Assembly: GCF_001402875.1 (NCBI RefSeq)
Contig: NZ_CP012946.1
Coordinates: 2,396,001 to 2,460,000, forward strand
Reading direction: 5' to 3'
Length of the DNA stretch: 64,000 bases
Origin: Blastochloris viridis
Lineage (GTDB): Bacteria > Pseudomonadota > Alphaproteobacteria > Rhizobiales > Xanthobacteraceae
The notes beneath the pieces were generated by a model. It was given only the letters and a program-made list of their open reading frames with translations. It did not search any database and had not been told where the DNA came from. Positions 1 through 8,250 of this stretch are shown one piece after another; positions within the stretch are counted from its first letter, which is position 1; each line of letters starts with the position of its first letter. Made by a program: the position numbers and the translations under genes.

Positions 1-417
1 GTTGGAGCGGAGGCCGAACGGCGCGGTGAACGCCAGCCCGAATTTCAGGTCCTGGGCGTAATCCCAGAACATGTAGGTGGCGCCAACCGCGGCATCGTCG
101 ATGCCGTCGCCGCCCATCCCGCCGCTGATCGTGGCGCCGTTTCTGGTGGCCTGGCCGCTGAACTTCGCCACCGGCGCGATCCAGGTGGTTGAGCCGCCGA
201 CCTGGTTGCCCTGCAGGCGGGTCATGCCGGCCGGATTGTAGAAGATCGTCGACAGATTGTAGGCCTTGGCCGCCGATCCGGCGAAGGCGTTGCCCAGCCC
301 TTCCGAACTCTGCTCGCGCAACTGGAAACCCGCCGCCAGGGCCTGCTCCACCCCACCCAGCAGCACCAGCGCCGCTGGCACCCCCAGACATGCCTTGCGA
401 TACGCGCTACCGACCAT
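1..417 (-). CDS. FadL-family outer-membrane transport protein (5' part only)
   Basis: The N-terminal 139 residues of a gene that runs off the left edge of the window. The protein opens with a signal peptide (about residues 1-28, ending QALA) followed by AGFQLREQSSEGLGNAFAG, the N-terminal signature of the mature FadL/TodX/OMPP1 family, and FYNPAGM further on. FadL-type beta-barrels take long-chain fatty acids or other hydrophobic compounds across the outer membrane. The ATG at 417 is the only start placed correctly for the signal peptide. A strong inverted-repeat operator lies 71-105 bp upstream, and the next gene upstream on the same strand is an SCP2-like lipid-binding protein, which fits a role in lipid uptake. 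Substrate cannot be told from this fragment. Confidence 0.88.
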   Translation of the reverse strand, partial: MVGSAYRKACLGVPAALVLLGGVEQALAAGFQLREQSSEGLGNAFAGSAAKAYNLSTIFYNPAGMTRLQGNQVGGSTTWIAPVAKFSGQATRNGATISGGMGGDGIDDAAVGATYMFWDYAQDLKFGLAFTAPFGLRSN

Positions 418-487
418 TCGTTTCCTCCCCCCGACGAGGCGTTCCGCTCATCGTCGATTTTTGGCCAATCTACGGATTCTCCCCATG

Positions 488-522
488 AACGTCAACGTGA
501 TTACGTTGACGTGAACGTTAAC
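488..522. promoter_or_regulatory. Inverted-repeat operator upstream of fadL-like gene
   Basis: Two overlapping dyads are visible. A perfect 10-bp inverted repeat, ACGTCAACGT (489-498) and ACGTTGACGT (503-512), is spaced by 4 nt. TTGACGTGAACGTTAA at 506-521 fits the pattern TTGACGTnnACGTnAA, which is repeated upstream of the SCP2-like gene at 1001-1018. The pattern resembles operators described for regulators of fatty-acid and branched-chain acid catabolism in Proteobacteria (LiuR/FadR-like). The regulator itself is not in the window. Confidence 0.65.
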
Positions 523-645
523 TTAGCGCTGCCCCTCCCCTTTTTGTTATCCCGGACGTGGCCGGTGCCGTTCGGCGTTACGAAACCCGCGACCGACGGC
601 TCGCAACGGCTGCGGGCCCCGGACCGGACATCGGCCGCGGTTGCC

Positions 646-945
646 TCAGGCGATTGCGCTGACCAGCTTCATCGCAACGCCCTTGGAGCCGCTGACCTTG
701 ATCTTGCCCAGCGTGTAGCCGAGCATCGGGTCGAGGCTGCCGTCCATAAGGCGGATCAAATTATCCGCTGAAATTTTGATGGTGCAGGCCGCGTCGTCGT
801 CGCCGTCGACCTGGGCCAGCACCGGCGCGGACGAGCGGGCGTCGACAACCCACATCCCGTCGCTGCCGAGATCGAATCGCACCACCGCCCCCAGCCGGCC
901 GAGACGCGGCAAGGCCTCGCGCAGGCGGTCTTCAGCGTCGCTCAT
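646..945 (-). CDS. SCP2 sterol-binding domain-like protein
   Basis: A 99-residue protein that looks like a stand-alone SCP2 (sterol carrier protein 2) domain: a charged N-terminal helix (MSDAEDRLREALPRL), then a central strand region around WVVDARSS and the closing pattern GKIKVSGSKGVAMKL typical of SCP2 folds, which bind acyl-CoA or other lipids in the cytoplasm. The ATG at 945 is chosen because AAGGGAGAA (950-958) sits just before it. A longer reading from 1002 would put the start inside the upstream operator. It lies upstream of the FadL-like gene on the same strand with a matching operator, suggesting shared control in lipid metabolism. The substrate is unknown. Confidence 0.8.
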   Translation of the reverse strand: MSDAEDRLREALPRLGRLGAVVRFDLGSDGMWVVDARSSAPVLAQVDGDDDAACTIKISADNLIRLMDGSLDPMLGYTLGKIKVSGSKGVAMKLVSAIA

Positions 946-1000
946 CGTGTTCTCCCTTGGGCGTCCGCAACTCTGGGCCGCGCGCAATTTTGCCATTTTC

Positions 1001-1018
1001 ATTGACGTTTACGTCAAT
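1001..1018. promoter_or_regulatory. Operator upstream of SCP2-like gene
   Basis: A perfect dyad, ATTGACGTTTACGTCAAT: 8-bp arms around TT. It lies 56 bp upstream of the chosen SCP2 start and shares half-sites TTGACGT/ACGTnAA with the site before the FadL-like gene at 506-521, so the two genes probably answer to the same repressor. Confidence 0.65.
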
Positions 1019-1645
1019 ACCCAATCGCTTACGCTATCTTAACGCAACCCACAAGCGACGCCAATGGAGGCATTGGGATAAGGCGCACGGATACGCCGCC
1101 CGGCGAGGTCAATGCCGACCCACGGCGATCTTGGCTGGGTGTTCGCGACCGCGCCCGTCCAAATACGGCGATGATCGCGGGTGCACTGCGGCAGATGCAC
1201 TGACCCGCCGGCAAAATCATCGCGATTCAGCTTCAGGATGTCGTTGCTGCGGTGCAGCAAAGCTCGCACCCGCGCCGTCGCCGCAGCGAACGACATTCGG
1301 GGAATCACACCCAAGCGACTTGACGGGCTGCGGCGAAACGTCCGGTGTTGCCTGAGCCAACGATCCATGGCGACCGGAGTGCTCTGGCGGCGCCGGGACC
1401 CGGTGGTCGAAACCGCGGCTCCGGCGGGCGGACGACGGTTCAACGGCAGCGTTGCCGCTGTCAATTACGGCGTCGTTACTGTTATGGCGGTGCCGCCGCG
1501 ACTCGCCAATGCGGGCACCGCCAACGGTATTCTCGCGGGTCACGTCGTGACTGGATGAACGACGGCGCGAGATCTCGGCCGCGTCCGGCCATGGGCGTCG
1601 GACGCCACGGCACCGTGCGCGCAGCGCGCTGGTTTCTGTTCAGCC
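1019..1645. other. Gene-free stretch with a repeat remnant
   Basis: No credible gene is seen: the open frames here lack ribosome binding sites and family motifs. Positions about 1560-1645 match part of the dispersed repeat found at 10846-10945 and, inverted, at 55878-55962 (shared text GACGGCGCGAG near its start and a run GCGCGCAGCGCG), so this end of the stretch is a repeat fragment. Confidence 0.5.
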
Positions 1646-1870
1646 CTAGCCTGAGGCGCCCGGGCAGCACTGCGCGCAGCTTCCAGTGCCGCCGGCGCAG
1701 GGCGGCAGCTTGGCATCGTCCGCCCCGCCCTTGGCGGGCGAGGCGATCAGCGACAGCTGCTGCTCAAGCTCGGCGCTGCCGCACGACGGGCACGCCGGCG
1801 TGTCCGACGACCGCACCAGCGTCTCGAAATCGGCGCCGCACGCCTGGCATTGGTAACGATAGATCGGCAT
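1646..1870 (-). CDS. FmdB-family zinc ribbon protein
   Basis: A 74-residue protein beginning MPIYRYQCQACG, the hallmark of the FmdB/CxxC regulatory-type zinc ribbon family. Two CxxC pairs (C8/C11 and C27/C30) form the predicted zinc knuckle, followed by a low-complexity tail with further cysteines. The start at 1870 follows GGAGG with good spacing. A longer reading to 1960 only adds a low-complexity lead. Family members are proposed regulators of amide or formate metabolism, but function is generally unproven. No metabolic partner is adjacent. Confidence 0.85.
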   Translation of the reverse strand: MPIYRYQCQACGADFETLVRSSDTPACPSCGSAELEQQLSLIASPAKGGADDAKLPPCAGGTGSCAQCCPGASG

Positions 1871-1972
1871 GTCGCCTCCGCGCTCGCGCACCGGCCCCCT
1901 GGCACGGGAGCCCGCCTGTCGCTTTGGTTGCGCCATAGCGCGGATCGGCGGCCGATTCAAATCGCATGGCGT

Positions 1973-2836
1973 TCAATTGGCCAGCACGATGCAGGCGCCG
2001 CCGGATTTGCGCAGCCGCGCGCAGCCGGCGTTGGCCTCCTCGCGGGTTTGCGCCGGCATCCGCACCCGGTAGAACGCCGCCCGGCCGCGCCCGGCCAGGC
2101 GGGTGCCGACGATCATCGGGTTGGCGTCGCCGAACACCGCGGCGATCCGCGCGAGCTGGCGGCGATAGGCCGCGAGCGCCACCGCCTTGGAGGGTGCACC
2201 GGCAACCTGGATGCCCCACGGCGACAGTTCGGCAGCGAACCCGGCGTCGGGCGCCGCCGCCGGCCCCGGCCTGCCCCGGCGCAGAGAGGCCACCACCGTC
2301 AGGCACGGTTCCTCCGCCGAAGCCGGCGGCTCACCGCCGCGAGCCCCGGCCGCGGCCCAATCGTCGGCGCTGCGGCCGGTGATGGCGAGGATGTACCCGC
2401 GCGTCTCGGCCGGCAGCCGGGAGCGGCCGGCAAGGAAGGCGTCGACCCGCGCCGGGCCGGCATTATAGGCCGCCGCGGCCAGGCCGAGATTGCCGAAGCG
2501 GCGGGCGTGGTCGGCGATCAGGCGGGCCGCCGCCGGCAGCGCGGTTTCGGGGTCGAACGGATCGGCCAGGCCGCGCTCGGCCGCGGTGCCCGGCATGAAC
2601 TGGGCGATGCCCTGCGCACCCTTGTGGCTGACTGCGTCGGCGCGGAACGTGCTTTCCTTCCAGATCAGCCGGGCGAAGAAGCCCACCGGCACCGCGTGGG
2701 TGCGCGCCGCCGCCTCGATCAGCCGGCACACCGCCTGGTCGACGGTCTCGCCCTCGCCCGCAAGGCACGGCGGCACGCCTGCCAGCCCGGCGGCAACGAC
2801 ACCGGCGAGGATCCACGTCCGTCCGCCACACGCCAT
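1973..2836 (-). CDS. Lytic transglycosylase with C-terminal SPOR-like domain
   Basis: A 287-residue exported murein hydrolase. A signal peptide (1-26) precedes an SLT lysozyme-like domain with the catalytic glutamate in WKEST (E61), the motif GAQGIAQFMPGT (about 73-84) and AYNAGP (about 123-128). The C-terminal 75-80 residues (from WGIQVAGAPSK) look like a SPOR-type peptidoglycan-binding repeat, which would target the enzyme to denuded glycan at the septum. It should cleave the MurNAc-GlcNAc bond with formation of 1,6-anhydroMurNAc. Start chosen at 2836 because it gives a clean signal peptide; a start at 2881 would add 15 residues of non-signal sequence. Confidence 0.88.
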   Translation of the reverse strand: MACGGRTWILAGVVAAGLAGVPPCLAGEGETVDQAVCRLIEAAARTHAVPVGFFARLIWKESTFRADAVSHKGAQGIAQFMPGTAAERGLADPFDPETALPAAARLIADHARRFGNLGLAAAAYNAGPARVDAFLAGRSRLPAETRGYILAITGRSADDWAAAGARGGEPPASAEEPCLTVVASLRRGRPGPAAAPDAGFAAELSPWGIQVAGAPSKAVALAAYRRQLARIAAVFGDANPMIVGTRLAGRGRAAFYRVRMPAQTREEANAGCARLRKSGGACIVLAN

Positions 2837-2947
2837 GCGGCACCCGATCGGCTTTGCCCCCCGATCGTCCGCCCGCAGCAACAGTGACCAAATCGCGCCG
2901 CCGGTTCAAGCGCGGCCGGTATCGGCGCACGTTCCGGGGGACGCCGT

Positions 2948-2965
2948 CCGTCATCGCAGCGTCAC
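2948..2965 (+). promoter_or_regulatory. Possible Pho box upstream of the DUF47-pit pair
   Basis: CCGTCAT-CGCA-GCGTCAC: two heptamers spaced 11 bp apart, close to the PhoB consensus CTGTCAT-N4-CTGTCAY, 69 bp before the DUF47 start. It fits the phosphate-transport role of the downstream genes. The match is imperfect. Confidence 0.4.
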
Positions 2966-3033
2966 ATATGGACCATGGCCGGCGCCGTCGCGTATAGAGC
3001 AGCGCGCCATGGCCGGCGCCGCAGGTTGAGACG

Positions 3034-3678
3034 ATGCTCGGTTGGTTTCGGGCGATGATGCCCAAGGAAGAGCGGTTCTTTCCGCTGTTCGAGAAGCATT
3101 CCCGCGAACTCGTCGCCGGGGCGATCGCCATGCGCGCGGTCCTCGACGGCGGCGATCAGGTCGCGCACCACTGCCGCGAGATCGCGGCCCGCGAGGCCGC
3201 CGCCGACGAGGTGACGCGCGAGGTGATGCTGGCGGTGCGGCGCAGCTTCATCACCCCGTTCGACCGCGGCGACATCAAGGACCTGATCCAGTCGATGGAC
3301 GATGCCATCGACCAGATGAACCAGGCCGGCCGCACCATCATGCTGTTCGAGGTGCGCGAGTTCGATCCGCTGATGCGGGAGATGGGCGACATCATCATCA
3401 AGGCCGCCGAGCTTACCGCCGAGGCGGTGCCGCTGCTGCGCAAGCTCGGGCCGCACGCCGGCCGGCTCGGCACGCTGGCCGAGGCAGTCACGCGCCTGGA
3501 AGGCCGCTCGGACGAACTCCACGAGGAAGGCCTGCGCCAGCTTTACCGCACCTACGGCAGCTCGAACCCGATGGCCTACATCATCGGCAGCGAGGTCTAC
3601 AGCCGACTGGAGAAGGTGGTCGACAGCTTCGAGGACGTCACCGACGAGATCAGCGCCATTTTGATCGAGCATGTCTAA
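3034..3678 (+). CDS. DUF47 (PhoU-like) Pit accessory protein
   Basis: A 214-residue all-helical protein of the DUF47/YkaA family, related to PhoU. Typical features are the early FFPLFEKHS segment, the central TPFDRGDIKDLIQSMDDAID motif and the closing YSRLEKVVDSFEDVTDEIS helix. Proteins of this family are nearly always encoded next to Pit phosphate permeases and are thought to regulate them in the cytoplasm. Here the pit gene follows on the same strand after about 125 bp, supporting that pairing. A second in-frame ATG at 3055 is possible. Confidence 0.92.
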   Translation: MLGWFRAMMPKEERFFPLFEKHSRELVAGAIAMRAVLDGGDQVAHHCREIAAREAAADEVTREVMLAVRRSFITPFDRGDIKDLIQSMDDAIDQMNQAGRTIMLFEVREFDPLMREMGDIIIKAAELTAEAVPLLRKLGPHAGRLGTLAEAVTRLEGRSDELHEEGLRQLYRTYGSSNPMAYIIGSEVYSRLEKVVDSFEDVTDEISAILIEHV

Positions 3679-3803
3679 AGATCCTGCCGCTGCAACGTCA
3701 TCGAGCCGGGCGCCGGGTTTCTTCGGCTTGACGCATGCCCGTTCACAACGCGGCGTTTGCACGTGCGGAACATGCCTCAAGCGGAAAATGCCCTAGAGTG
3801 GTC

Positions 3804-4799
3804 ATGGACGCTGCCCTTCCCTTCACGGCGCTGATCGCGCTGATCGCCATCGCGCTGCTGTTCGATTTTCTCAACGGCCTGCACGACGCGGCGAACTCGA
3901 TCGCGACCATCGTGTCGACCCGCGTGCTGCGCCCGCATTATGCGGTGGCGTGGGCGGCGTTCTTCAACTTCATCGCCTTCACCGTGTTCGGCCTGCACGT
4001 CGCCAACACCCTCGGCACCGGCATCATCGACCCCGCCATCGTCGACGCTCGCGTCATCTTCGGCGCGGTGATGGCCGCGATCCTGTGGAACCTGGTCACC
4101 TGGTGGCTCGGCATCCCGTCGTCGAGCTCGCACGCGCTGGTCGGCGGGCTGGTCGGCGCCGGCGTGGCGAAGGGCGGCTTCGGCGTGGCGGTGTGGTCCG
4201 GCCTCGGCAAGACCATCGCCGCCATCGTGCTGTCGCCGCTGGTCGGCTTCCTGCTCGCGTTGCTGTTGGTGCTGGTGGTGTCGTGGCTGGCGGTGCGCTC
4301 GACGCCTTACGCGGTCGACCACCTGTTCCGCTCGCTGCAATTCGTGTCGGCCTCGCTCTATTCGCTCGGCCACGGCGGCAACGACGCCCAGAAGACCATG
4401 GGCATCATCGCCGTGCTGCTGTTCTCGCAAGGTTACCTCGGCAGCGAGTTCCACGTGCCGCTGTGGGTGGTGCTGTCGTGCCAGGCAGCAATGGCGCTCG
4501 GCACGCTGTTCGGCGGCTGGCGCATCGTCCACACCATGGGCTCCAAGATCACCCGCATCAGCCCGATGCAGGGCTTCTGCGCCGAGACCGGCGGCGCCAT
4601 CACCCTGTTCATGGCGACATGGCTCGGCGTGCCGGTATCGACCACCCACACCATCACCGGCGCCATTATCGGCGTCGGCGCGGCGCGGCGTGCCTCGGCG
4701 GTGCGGTGGAGCGTCGCCTCCGACATCGTGGTGGCCTGGGTGGTCACGCTGCCGGCGACCGCGCTGCTCGGCGCGGCGCTGTGGGCGGTGTGCCCGTAA
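3804..4799 (+). CDS. pit: PiT-family inorganic phosphate transporter
   Basis: A 331-residue, strongly hydrophobic membrane protein of the PiT family, which moves metal-phosphate or phosphate with protons or sodium. The duplicated family signature is present: GLHDAANSIATIVSTR near residues 25-40 and GVPVSTTHTITGAIIGVG near the C terminus, with GHGGNDAQKTMGII in the middle. The ATG at 3804 is chosen since it begins directly before the first membrane segment; an upstream ATG at 3735 adds a polar leader that the family lacks. It is paired with the DUF47 gene upstream. Confidence 0.93.
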   Translation: MDAALPFTALIALIAIALLFDFLNGLHDAANSIATIVSTRVLRPHYAVAWAAFFNFIAFTVFGLHVANTLGTGIIDPAIVDARVIFGAVMAAILWNLVTWWLGIPSSSSHALVGGLVGAGVAKGGFGVAVWSGLGKTIAAIVLSPLVGFLLALLLVLVVSWLAVRSTPYAVDHLFRSLQFVSASLYSLGHGGNDAQKTMGIIAVLLFSQGYLGSEFHVPLWVVLSCQAAMALGTLFGGWRIVHTMGSKITRISPMQGFCAETGGAITLFMATWLGVPVSTTHTITGAIIGVGAARRASAVRWSVASDIVVAWVVTLPATALLGAALWAVCP

Positions 4800-4824
4800 C
4801 ATCAGCGGCCTTTGACACTACCGC

Positions 4825-4916
4825 CGTCATGGCCGGGCTTGGCCCGGCCAGCCAAACCTTTGATTTAAAATGGTTTTAAGACGTGGATGCCCGCAACGAG
4901 TGCGGGCATGACGAAC
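4825..4916. repeat. Double-hairpin intergenic repeat
   Basis: Two hairpins in tandem between convergent genes: GGCCGGGC-TT-GGCCCGGCC around 4832-4850 and TGCCCGC-N6-GCGGGCA around 4888-4907, joined by an AT-rich linker. The pair is flanked by GTCATG at the left and its complement CATGAC at the right. Related single hairpins are at 41500-41520 and 44133-44158. It may also act as a bidirectional terminator for pit and the opposing gene. Confidence 0.55.
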
Positions 4917-4972
4917 CAAGTTTACAGCCTCGGGCGTGAAACCAGCGGGGTGCTGGCTTTTGACTGAAGCGT

Positions 4973-5806
4973 CTACCCCTCCTCCAGCCGGAACAGCGCG
5001 TCGGCCACGCCGGCGATCGCCGACGGGTCATGCTCGGCATCCCGCGTCGGCAGCAGCACGGCGGTGCGGGTGAGGCCGAGGTCCGCGAGCTGGTGCGGCA
5101 CGCCGAAGCCATATTCGACGTGGCCGCGGCCGACGATGCCGACGACAAGCGGCGGGCGCGCGAACCGCGATTGGAACGCGGCGATGTTGCAGGCGAAGGC
5201 ACGGTCCCAGCAGGCTTGCGCCCGCACGACGCGGTCGAACGCCGGATCGATTGGCGAGGCCGCGCCGGGGCGTCCGCCCATCGCGCCGCCCTTGGTGGCG
5301 GCGAACAGATAGCGGCGGTAGGCCGCGCTCACCGGGGCCGGCGGCGTCAGGCCGTCGCGGTGCTCGGGCGGCACCGCGTCCCAGCCGGCGCGGCCGACCG
5401 CGCCCACCAGCTCGCGGCGGCAGTTGAGCGCGACCATCGGCAGATGGTGGTCCCGGCAGAACTCGAACAGCGGCAGGTAAAGCGCGGCGTCGAAGCCCCA
5501 CACCGTCGGCCAATCGACCGCCGCAAGGAACTGCTCGGCGTTGAATTCGCCGGCCACCCAGCGGTCGAGCACCGGCTGCACCTGACGCGGGAACATCTCG
5601 AAGCCGAGCGCAACGTCCGGCCGCGACCGGCGCAACGCCGCAGCGACGCGCAACTGCCAACGATGCACCAAAGCATCGTCGTGGCTCTCGCCCAGGAACA
5701 CCACGTCCCGCTCGGCGGCGCGCGCCAGCACGACCGCCTCGTCCTCGACCGCCAGGGTCGAGGGGATCAGCCAACTGCCGCGCGGATGCGGCGCGGCCTG
5801 CGCCAT
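4973..5806 (-). CDS. ChaN-like haem-binding uptake protein (Tiki superfamily, DUF399)
   Basis: A 277-residue protein with the ChaN/DUF399 core: FLGESHDD (residues 38-44), an acidic FEMFPR motif near residues 69-73, and a late GRGHVEYGFGVPHQL segment matching the second His motif of the EreA/ChaN fold. Characterised ChaN proteins bind haem cofacially. No lipobox or clear signal peptide is seen at this start, so location is uncertain. Its ATG at 5806 overlaps the stop of the upstream amino-acid binding protein gene by one base (TGATG), so the two are translationally coupled, which is an unusual pairing. Confidence 0.8.
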   Translation of the reverse strand: MAQAAPHPRGSWLIPSTLAVEDEAVVLARAAERDVVFLGESHDDALVHRWQLRVAAALRRSRPDVALGFEMFPRQVQPVLDRWVAGEFNAEQFLAAVDWPTVWGFDAALYLPLFEFCRDHHLPMVALNCRRELVGAVGRAGWDAVPPEHRDGLTPPAPVSAAYRRYLFAATKGGAMGGRPGAASPIDPAFDRVVRAQACWDRAFACNIAAFQSRFARPPLVVGIVGRGHVEYGFGVPHQLADLGLTRTAVLLPTRDAEHDPSAIAGVADALFRLEEG

Positions 5807-6831
5807 CACTGCAGCGGCGGCGCGTAGAGGATACCGCCCATCGACCACAGTTGGTTCAGCCCGCGCGGAATGCCGAGGCGCGACTTGAGGCCGACATTGC
5901 GCTCGTAGATTTCGCCGTAGTTGCCGGCCGCCTTCACCGCTCGCAGCGCCCAGGCGTCGTCGAGGCCGAGCACCTTGCCGAGCCCGCCCTCGGCGCCGAC
6001 CAGCCGGCGCACCGCCGGCCTGCTGGACGTCAGCGCCGCGTCGGCGTTCTGCGACGTCACCCCGAGCTCCTCGGCATTGACCAGCGCGAAATGGACCCAT
6101 TTCGCCACGTTGAACCAGGCGACGTCGTCGGCACGGGTCACCGGCCCCAGCGACTCCTTGGAGATGACGTCGGGCAGGATGGTGACGCCAGCGCGGTTCG
6201 GCAGATCGAGCCGCAGCGCGTAGAGCGCGGAGTGGTCGGTGGTCATGACGTCGCAGCGGCCCTCGATGAGCGCTTTCGCCGCCTCATCCTGCGTTGCCAC
6301 CGGGACCTCGGAATAGCTCATCGAGTTGGCACGGAAGAAATCGGCGAGGTTGGCCTGGCTGGTGGTGCCGGTCTGGACGCAGACCTTGCTGTCGCCGAGT
6401 TCGAGCGCGGAGGTCTCCGCCGGCTTGCGTATCACCAGGAAGCCCTGGCCGTCGTGATAGGTGATGGCGGCAAACAGCAGCCCGAGTCCGCCTTCGCGCT
6501 CCAGCGTCCAGGTCGAGTTGCGCGACAACAGATCGACCTTGCCCGCCCGCAGCGCGTCAAACCGCTCGGTGGCGGACAGCGACACGAAGCTGACCTTATC
6601 CGCGTCACCCAGCACGGCCGCCGCCACCGCCCGGCAGAAGTCGACGTCGAAGCCCGACCACCGGCCGGCTTCGTCCCGCTGCGAGAAGCCGACCAGGTTC
6701 TGGCCGACGCCGCACACCAAGGTGCCGCGCTGGCGTACGTTTTCCAGCGTGCCGGCGCTGAGCGCGGTCGGCAGCGCCAGCGCCGCCAGCGCCAGCAGAA
6801 ATCCCCCGAAATGACGGGTCGTGCCTAACAT
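5806..6831 (-). CDS. General amino-acid ABC transporter substrate-binding protein (AapJ/BztA type)
   Basis: A 341-residue periplasmic binding protein. Signal peptide about 1-26, then the family opening GTLENVRQRGTLVCGVGQNL, GFDVDFCRAVAAAVLGD, SRNSTWTLERE and CVQTGTTSQANLADFF, all characteristic of the AapJ/BztA branch that binds polar L-amino acids. The usual membrane and ATPase partners (aapQMP) are absent here: it sits between an L,D-transpeptidase gene and a ChaN-like gene on the same strand. The start at 6831 is preferred over 6846 because it gives a normal signal peptide. As an orphan it may serve a transporter encoded elsewhere. Confidence 0.9.
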   Translation of the reverse strand: MLGTTRHFGGFLLALAALALPTALSAGTLENVRQRGTLVCGVGQNLVGFSQRDEAGRWSGFDVDFCRAVAAAVLGDADKVSFVSLSATERFDALRAGKVDLLSRNSTWTLEREGGLGLLFAAITYHDGQGFLVIRKPAETSALELGDSKVCVQTGTTSQANLADFFRANSMSYSEVPVATQDEAAKALIEGRCDVMTTDHSALYALRLDLPNRAGVTILPDVISKESLGPVTRADDVAWFNVAKWVHFALVNAEELGVTSQNADAALTSSRPAVRRLVGAEGGLGKVLGLDDAWALRAVKAAGNYGEIYERNVGLKSRLGIPRGLNQLWSMGGILYAPPLQ

Positions 6832-6876
6832 GGATTCTCTCCACATGGGTTCGCTCCTCAGCGCGATGGGCCGACC

Positions 6877-7503
6877 TCAGATGTTGGCGCCCTGGCGGAT
6901 GATGACCTTGGTGCCGACCGGCACCCGGTCGAAAAGATCGATCACGTCGCCATTGGCGAGCCGGAAGCAGCCGGACGACACCGCGCTGCCGATGGTCTCG
7001 GGCTGGTTGGTGCCGTGGATGCGGAACTCGGTCGAGCCGAGATAGAGCGCGCGCGCGCCCATCGGATTGCCCGGGCCGCCGGCCATGAAGCGCGGCAGGT
7101 AGGGCTGGCGGGCGATCATCTCCGGCGGCGGCGTCCAGTCCGGCCATTCCGCCTTGCGCGAAATCTTGACCAGGCCCGACCACTGGAACCCCTCGCGCCC
7201 GACCCCGATGCCGTAGCGCAGCGCGCGGTTGTTGGGTTGGACGACGTAGAGAAAGCGCTCGGCGGTGTGGATGACGACGGTGCCCGGCGTCTCGTTCGAG
7301 CGGAAGAACACCATCTGGCGGGCGTAGGGCCCCTCCGCGATCACTGTCTCCTCGGTCGAGACCCGGCCAGGCTCATCGCCGATGTCGAGCATGCCGCCGG
7401 GCGCCAGCGGAATCGGCTGGGCGCCGCCCGGCCGCGACGGCCACGCCCCGACCAGCGCCGCGATCAGGATCAGGCCGAGGCCGGCCTTCCAAGCAGGTTT
7501 CAT
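6877..7503 (-). CDS. L,D-transpeptidase (YkuD domain)
   Basis: A 208-residue exported protein. A signal peptide (1-28) is followed by a YkuD catalytic domain with RIHGTNQP (about 161-168, catalytic His163) and SSGCFRLANGDVIDLF (about 177-191, nucleophile Cys179). Such enzymes form 3-3 cross-links in peptidoglycan or attach proteins to it, in the periplasm. The gene begins 52 bp after the stop of the upstream lipoprotein gene and is followed 46 bp later by the amino-acid binding protein gene, so all four genes from 8043 down to 4973 could be one transcript. Confidence 0.93.
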   Translation of the reverse strand: MKPAWKAGLGLILIAALVGAWPSRPGGAQPIPLAPGGMLDIGDEPGRVSTEETVIAEGPYARQMVFFRSNETPGTVVIHTAERFLYVVQPNNRALRYGIGVGREGFQWSGLVKISRKAEWPDWTPPPEMIARQPYLPRFMAGGPGNPMGARALYLGSTEFRIHGTNQPETIGSAVSSGCFRLANGDVIDLFDRVPVGTKVIIRQGANI

Positions 7504-7554
7504 GAGTGTCCCTCTAATGGCGCCGCCGGGCGGTGCCGGTCTGGCCCTGCGGCG

Positions 7555-8043
7555 TCAGCCCGAGCAGCGGACGAAGACGAAGATGCCGTAGCGCGCAAAA
7601 GCGTCGGGGTCGACGAAGCGCATGGTGATCACGCCATCGGAAAACGACAGCACCTCGCGGTCCTGCGGGTCGCCCGGCGGCCCCTCGAAGCCGATAAAGG
7701 CCTTGCCACCCGGCGCACCCTTCAGCTTCAGCTCGTGGAGCTGGGGGTCGTCGGCGACGTGCATCATGATGCCGTCGGTCGGCCCCTTGGTAATGGTGTA
7801 GGGCAGCTTGCACTGGGCGCGCGCCTGCACCTCGGTGCGCTTGCGATCCTTCTCCTGGCGGTAGGACGCGATGCCCCAATTGCCGATCAGCATGTCCTGC
7901 GGAAACGGCGGCGGCACCGCCGGCCCACCCGGTCCATGCAACTCGCCCTCGCCGAGATTGGCGCAGCCGGCGGCCAAGCCGCCGAGGACCACGACCGCGG
8001 CACAGCCGAGCCGCCCGCCCGCTCTCCGTGCGGTTGAACCCAT
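7555..8043 (-). CDS. Putative lipoprotein of unknown function
   Basis: A 162-residue protein with an N-terminal hydrophobic stretch ending LAAGC (Cys27), which resembles a lipobox. The mature part contains GNWGIASYRQEKDRKRTEVQARAQC and closes with DPDAFARYGIFVFVRC. I recognise no enzyme motif. The two terminal cysteines could form a disulfide. Start chosen at 8043, preceded by GGGAGGGGG with close spacing. It is the first gene of the apparent envelope operon that continues with an L,D-transpeptidase, so an outer-envelope role is a reasonable guess but nothing more. Confidence 0.75.
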   Translation of the reverse strand: MGSTARRAGGRLGCAAVVVLGGLAAGCANLGEGELHGPGGPAVPPPFPQDMLIGNWGIASYRQEKDRKRTEVQARAQCKLPYTITKGPTDGIMMHVADDPQLHELKLKGAPGGKAFIGFEGPPGDPQDREVLSFSDGVITMRFVDPDAFARYGIFVFVRCSG

Positions 8044-8250
8044 CGCCCCCTCCCATTGACGCCGACAGCATAACCGCGGCCCTTTGGGCTCAACGCTACG
8101 CGAGCATGGCAGCAACGGGAAGGGGTCGTCCGGGGAAATCCAGCGGAGACGGCACCGCTGCGACGCCGGCAGCACGGCGGCGCGCCCGACCGGTAGCGCG
8201 CTTGGTTGCGCGCCGACCCCGATCAAACGCGCGGACGCGCCAAGCATACG

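Noticed and set aside
1039..1464. Overlapping open frames around 1030-1560 considered as a small gene
   Set aside because: Frames on both strands are Arg-rich, with no ribosome binding site or motif, and part of the stretch is repeat-derived.
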